A model generated the notes under the pieces. It was not told the origin of the DNA. It ran no database searches and saw only the letters and a program-made list of their open reading frames with translations. DNA of 24,119 nt from CAIXDB01 sp038327915. Lineage in GTDB: Bacteria > Patescibacteriota > Minisyncoccia > Phycocordibacterales > DATDWN01. Each line of letters starts with the position of its first letter. Position 1 is the stretch's first letter. Of this stretch, positions 21,403 to 24,119 are shown in pieces. The DNA is taken from positions 1-24,119 of the forward strand of contig JBBQLO010000010.1 of NCBI GenBank assembly GCA_038327915.1. The letters run 5' to 3'. A program made the position numbers and the translations under genes.

Positions 21403-22743
21403 TTAATTAAGAACTTGAGAAACTTCAGGTGCAACGGCTTCTGAGTGTTCTACGGGTTCTATTTTTTTAACAGATTTACTTTCAATTGTTTTCTGTCCTG
21501 ACATGTAGGGTTGGAGTACCTCGGGAATACGGACGCTACCGTCTTCATTTTGATAATTTTCAACAAGAGAAACAAGAATGCGTGGAGTAGGAATGGCGGT
21601 ACCGTTGAGAGAATGTGCAAAACGCATTTTTCCATCATCGTCGCGGTATCGAGTGTTGAGCCGACGCGTTTGAAAATCATGAAAATATGAAATTGAAGCA
21701 ATTTCGCGGTATGTCTCTTCGAGAGGCACCCAAAGCTCAATATCATATTTTTTAACTTGACCGAGTCCAAGATCTCCTCCGCAGTTAATAACCGTGTGAT
21801 ACGGAATGCCGAGTGTCTCGATAAATTCTTCGGTATTACGAGTAAGGGCTTCGTGATGGTTCACAGATTCTGTGTGATGTGCTTCGCAGAGCACCACTTG
21901 CTCTACTTTGTAAAATTCGTGGACACGGATAAGACCTTTGATGTCTTTGCTGTGAGCTCCTGCTTCTCTTCTAAAACATGGAGAAAACGAAAGAAACTTT
22001 TTTGGTAAATCTTTTTTATCCAATATTTCATCCATGTAATATCCCATAGTTGCTACTTCCGCGGTTCCAGCGAGAAAATCACCGTCTTGAGTTTTATACA
22101 AATCATCTTCTCCTTGAGGTAAGTACCCACTGCCAATAAAAGGCTCGCGACGGACAAGTGAAGGCACGAGCATTGGCGTAAAATCTTTTTTGGAGAAAAA
22201 ATCCATTGCGTACTGCCAAATAGCAAGAGACAAACGTACTCCGTCGTTTTTCAAAAAATACCCCCTGAAGCCTGAAACTTTTGTCCCCCGCTCGAGGTCT
22301 ACCATGTCAAGAGCCTCAAGTATTTCAATATGATTTTTCGGTGTAAAAGTAAATTTTGGAATCTCACCCCATACTTTTACTTCTTTGTTATCTGCATCGC
22401 TAGCCCCTTCAGGGACTGAGACATCGGGAATGTTTGGCACCGTTACCATCATCATCTGCCAGTCATGCATGACAGTTTTCATTTCCTCTTCTTCTTTTTG
22501 TAATTCTTCTTTGAGAATCTTCATCTCGGCGATCATTTGATCTTTTGTAGATTCATCTGATGTTCTCACTATTTTGTTACTGACTTCGTTTTGTTCTGAA
22601 CGTTTTTTTTCAATAAGTTGCAAAAGTTCCCGACGACGATCATCAAGTACGAGGAGTGCCTCCACATCAAATTCAATGTGTTTTTTCTTTGCACCGAGAG
22701 CAACCAAATCTTTATTTTCTCTAATGAATTTAATATCAAGCAT
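21403..22743 (-). CDS. serS: Seryl-tRNA synthetase
   Basis: 446 residues from the ATG at 22743. Charges tRNA-Ser with serine. N-terminal coiled-coil arm (MLDIKFIRENKDLV ... KKRSEQNEVSNKIV ... EEEEMKTVMHDWQ, about 1-110) that grips the tRNA long arm. Class II motifs: motif 2 SFSPCFRREAGAHSKDIKGL with RVHEFYKVEQV, and motif 3 region SLNGTAIPTPRILVSLVENYQ. A family hallmark TAEVATMGYYMDE (usual TSE) binds serine. It ends with VLQPYMSGQKTIES followed by a short charged tail. The frame continues 13 codons upstream through the promoter, which I reject. Confidence 0.97.
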   Translation of the reverse strand: MLDIKFIRENKDLVALGAKKKHIEFDVEALLVLDDRRRELLQLIEKKRSEQNEVSNKIVRTSDESTKDQMIAEMKILKEELQKEEEEMKTVMHDWQMMMVTVPNIPDVSVPEGASDADNKEVKVWGEIPKFTFTPKNHIEILEALDMVDLERGTKVSGFRGYFLKNDGVRLSLAIWQYAMDFFSKKDFTPMLVPSLVRREPFIGSGYLPQGEDDLYKTQDGDFLAGTAEVATMGYYMDEILDKKDLPKKFLSFSPCFRREAGAHSKDIKGLIRVHEFYKVEQVVLCEAHHTESVNHHEALTRNTEEFIETLGIPYHTVINCGGDLGLGQVKKYDIELWVPLEETYREIASISYFHDFQTRRLNTRYRDDDGKMRFAHSLNGTAIPTPRILVSLVENYQNEDGSVRIPEVLQPYMSGQKTIESKSVKKIEPVEHSEAVAPEVSQVLN

Positions 22744-22752
22744 TGCAAATGT

Positions 22753-22782
22753 AGTGTAGCAAATTTCTGTTATACTGTACAA
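22753..22782 (-). promoter_or_regulatory. Leaderless promoter of serS-ftsQ
   Basis: Minus strand: TTGTAC (22777-22782), 18-nt spacer, TACACT (22753-22758), 9 nt to the ATG at 22743. It overlaps the divergent dprA promoter. Confidence 0.6.
22768..22776 (+). promoter_or_regulatory. Extended -10 promoter of dprA
   Basis: TGTTATACT (TGnTATACT) with a leader of about 20 nt before the ATG at 22804. No matching -35, as is usual for extended -10 promoters. Confidence 0.55.
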
Positions 22783-22803
22783 ATATTTTCTAACAATTGA
22801 AAC

Positions 22804-23658
22804 ATGGAAATTCGTGATTTAAAAAAGAAAAATTTTCCGGAATTACTTCTCCAAATCCCTGATCCGCCAAAAGCAATGCGAATGATCGGCGAGTTGCCGC
22901 AGACAGAAAAATATTTAGCCGTTGTCGGCTCACGTAAATATAGCGAGTACGGCAAAGCAGTTTGCGAGCATCTCATCTCTGGTTTACGTGGCTACTCTAT
23001 TACCATTGTTTCTGGTCTCGCTCTCGGAATGGATTCAATCGGTCACAGAGCAGCACTTGAAGCAGGGCTTCCAACTGTGGCTATCCCCGGCTCTGGACTA
23101 AATGAAAAAAATCTCTACCCCACCTCTCATCGTGGGCTTGCTGAAAAAATAGTCGAGAGTGGAGGGGCACTCATTTCTGAATTCGACGACACAATGCCGG
23201 GTCTGCCTCACAATTTTCCCCAGCGCAACCGCATTATTGCAGGCATGTCGAACGCAACACTCGTCATTGAAGCCGTGCTCCGAAGTGGCACACTCATTAC
23301 TTCCAAATATGCGATCGAATACAACCGAGACGTCTTCACAGTACCTCATTCTATTTTCTCTGCAAACTCCGAAGGTCCTCACATGCTTCTACGACTCGGG
23401 GCAACACCGATAACTCAATCATCAGATATTGTCACCGCACTTGGTTTACGTCCACGCGAAGAATTATTCCAGACACGCGACTACAGCGACTGCTCCACCG
23501 ACGAACGTGAACTCATAGACCTCTTACACGAACCCCTTTCCCGAGATGAAATAATCCGCCGTCTCGGCAAACCCGTCTACGTCACACAGACAATCCTTGC
23601 CACAATGGAAATCAAGAATCTGGTCCAAGAAGTAATGGGAGAAATATGTTTGAAATAA
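22804..23658 (+). CDS. dprA: DNA-processing protein DprA (Smf)
   Basis: 284 residues. DprA protects incoming single-stranded DNA and loads RecA during natural transformation. Rossmann-fold core: LAVVGSRKYSEYGK (GSR motif, about residues 39-52), IVSGLALGMDSIGHRAALEA, TVAIPGSGL, YP at the start of the next helix, GALISEF, PHNFPQRNRIIAGMSNATLVIEA, GTLITSKYA and VFTVPHSIF, all in canonical order. C-terminal residues about 225-284 (DERELIDLLHEPLSRDEIIRRLG ... ATMEIKNLV) form the winged-helix DML1-like domain. The N-terminal SAM-like domain of longer homologues is mostly missing (core begins near residue 38), a compact form. Cytosolic; monocistronic and divergent from serS. Confidence 0.96.
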   Translation: MEIRDLKKKNFPELLLQIPDPPKAMRMIGELPQTEKYLAVVGSRKYSEYGKAVCEHLISGLRGYSITIVSGLALGMDSIGHRAALEAGLPTVAIPGSGLNEKNLYPTSHRGLAEKIVESGGALISEFDDTMPGLPHNFPQRNRIIAGMSNATLVIEAVLRSGTLITSKYAIEYNRDVFTVPHSIFSANSEGPHMLLRLGATPITQSSDIVTALGLRPREELFQTRDYSDCSTDERELIDLLHEPLSRDEIIRRLGKPVYVTQTILATMEIKNLVQEVMGEICLK

Positions 23659-23665
23659 ATATTAT

Positions 23666-23704
23666 AAAAAAAGAAGCACCCTGCAACGACGTGCACGGGT
23701 GCTT
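23666..23704 (-). terminator. Rho-independent terminator of the minus-strand gene at 23722
   Basis: AAGCACCC (23674-23681) pairs with GGGTGCTT (23697-23704), with inner TGCA/TGCA pairs. In the minus direction it is followed by CTTTTTTTATAAT. It lies just beyond the dprA stop and may also block read-through between the convergent genes. Confidence 0.85.
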
Positions 23705-23721
23705 GTTCGAATTACTCTTAC

Positions 23722-23976
23722 TTACATATTCGGAGGCAGAGGGTAATAAACTGGGGTATCGTCCTTTAAACAGGATACGAGTGAACCATCTGGTTTTTTA
23801 CATGTTCCTATGGAAACTCTCTGCAGCGTGATGATCAACTCACTTTTTACTCCATCCTTCCCCACACGACGAAGTCCAAAATCAACTCGTTGAGGCACAT
23901 CACCTAAGGTAGCATTCGGTTCCGGTATCCGACGGGATACTGATTCTTTTACTTTTACCTTCTTTAATTTCTTCAC
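23722..23976 (-). CDS. Unknown small protein abutting the right-edge IS
   Basis: 84 residues from GTG at 23976. Begins with a basic stretch KKLKKVKVKESVSRRIPEP, then DVPQRVDFGLRRVGKDGVKSELIITLQRV with alternating strands, and a C-terminal part with two Cys (IGTCKKPDGSLVSCLKDD) ending in a proline-rich tail. Not recognised. The GTG lies 2 nt from the end of the IS inverted repeat, and the repeat itself supplies GAGAGG 5 nt before it. The frame stays open into the IS up to a TGA at 24046-24048. Either the IS end now provides the ribosome-binding site, or the original 5' end was cut off. A good terminator supports a real gene. Confidence 0.5.
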   Translation of the reverse strand: MKKLKKVKVKESVSRRIPEPNATLGDVPQRVDFGLRRVGKDGVKSELIITLQRVSIGTCKKPDGSLVSCLKDDTPVYYPLPPNM

Positions 23977-23977
23977 G

Positions 23978-24010
23978 AAAACCTCTCGACACCTTTGAAG
24001 TAGGACAGTT
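23978..24010. repeat. Left terminal inverted repeat of right-edge IS30-type element
   Basis: The inner 13 bases AAGTAGGACAGTT (23998-24010) are the exact complement of 111-123. The outer part matches at 14 of 20 positions. Placed about 40 nt before the transposase ATG, as expected for an IS end. Confidence 0.65.
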
Positions 24011-24049
24011 AGAATTAAAGTATTAGCAAAATTAATTTTAATTTGTCAT

Positions 24050-24119
24050 ATGAAATATCATCATTTAAATTTCGAAGAACGATTTTGTATTGAAAAAATG
24101 TATTGGGCAGGTTCCGAGA
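24050..24119 (+). CDS. IS30-family transposase, N-terminal fragment (cut by window edge)
   Basis: ATG at 24050 opens MKYHHLNFEERFCIEKMYWA and continues to the window end. The pattern M-x-Y-x-HL-[TN]-x-EER-x-x-IE is the standard IS30-family start, preceding the helix-turn-helix. The preceding 33-bp inverted repeat matches the one at the left edge of the window. Confidence 0.85.
   Translation, partial: MKYHHLNFEERFCIEKMYWAGSE

Noticed and set aside
22744..22782. 13-codon upstream extension of serS
   Set aside because: It reads through the serS -10 box and lacks homology; seryl-tRNA synthetases begin at MLDIKFIREN.
1..24119. CRISPR array, tRNA or rRNA genes
   Set aside because: No regularly spaced direct repeats and no tRNA T-loop/anticodon patterns or rRNA-like stretches were noticed on either strand; this was by eye only.

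Overview
The window is an AT-rich, gene-dense bacterial chromosome segment. Short intergenic gaps, a reduced F-type ATP synthase (short delta and epsilon subunits, no atpI), many small one-membrane-span proteins and promoters placed directly on start codons suggest a Candidate Phyla Radiation (Patescibacteria/Parcubacteria-like) organism. That assignment is inference from gene style, not from a marker gene. The standard bacterial code fits every recognised gene. I saw no rRNA, tRNA or CRISPR array.

Layout. Both edges cut into IS30-family elements in the same orientation: a transposase C-terminus at 1-132 and an N-terminus at 24050-24119, with matching terminal inverted repeats. From the left come an HI0933-type flavoprotein (-), a secreted DUF4434-like protein with a structured leader (+), and a divergent pair of carbonic-anhydrase-like genes (3295-4680). 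The ATP synthase genes follow on the minus strand from 13191 down to 4746 in the order a | c-b-delta-alpha-gamma-beta-epsilon. Subunit a is separated from subunit c by a roughly 1.9 kb block holding a NADAR protein, a Nudix hydrolase and an unknown protein. Next come small membrane and basic proteins, a GIY-YIG protein, a second Nudix, a LapA-like protein and an Nramp-family transporter. A gap of about 570 bp then holds a chain of RNA-like hairpins ending in a terminator. After it are dihydrouridine synthase, a complete IS30-family element, a small possibly truncated ORF, an ftsQ-like gene with serS, dprA, and a short unknown gene beside the right-hand IS.

Most notable signals: (1) two 182-bp copies of a three-way-junction-like element fill the gaps on either side of atpG, and their outermost stem differs between copies by paired, complementarity-preserving changes; (2) 17345-17783 looks like a large ornate non-coding RNA rather than the ORF that overlaps it; (3) about ten genes have a -10 box only 6-10 nt before the start codon, suggesting widespread leaderless mRNAs; (4) a NADAR/Nudix cassette splits the ATP synthase genes.

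How the genes work together: the atp genes would build a proton-type F1Fo enzyme (the c subunit lacks the sodium-site pattern). serS and ftsQ form a translation/division pair, divergent from dprA, the DNA-uptake recombination mediator. Other genes appear to be single units with their own compact promoters.
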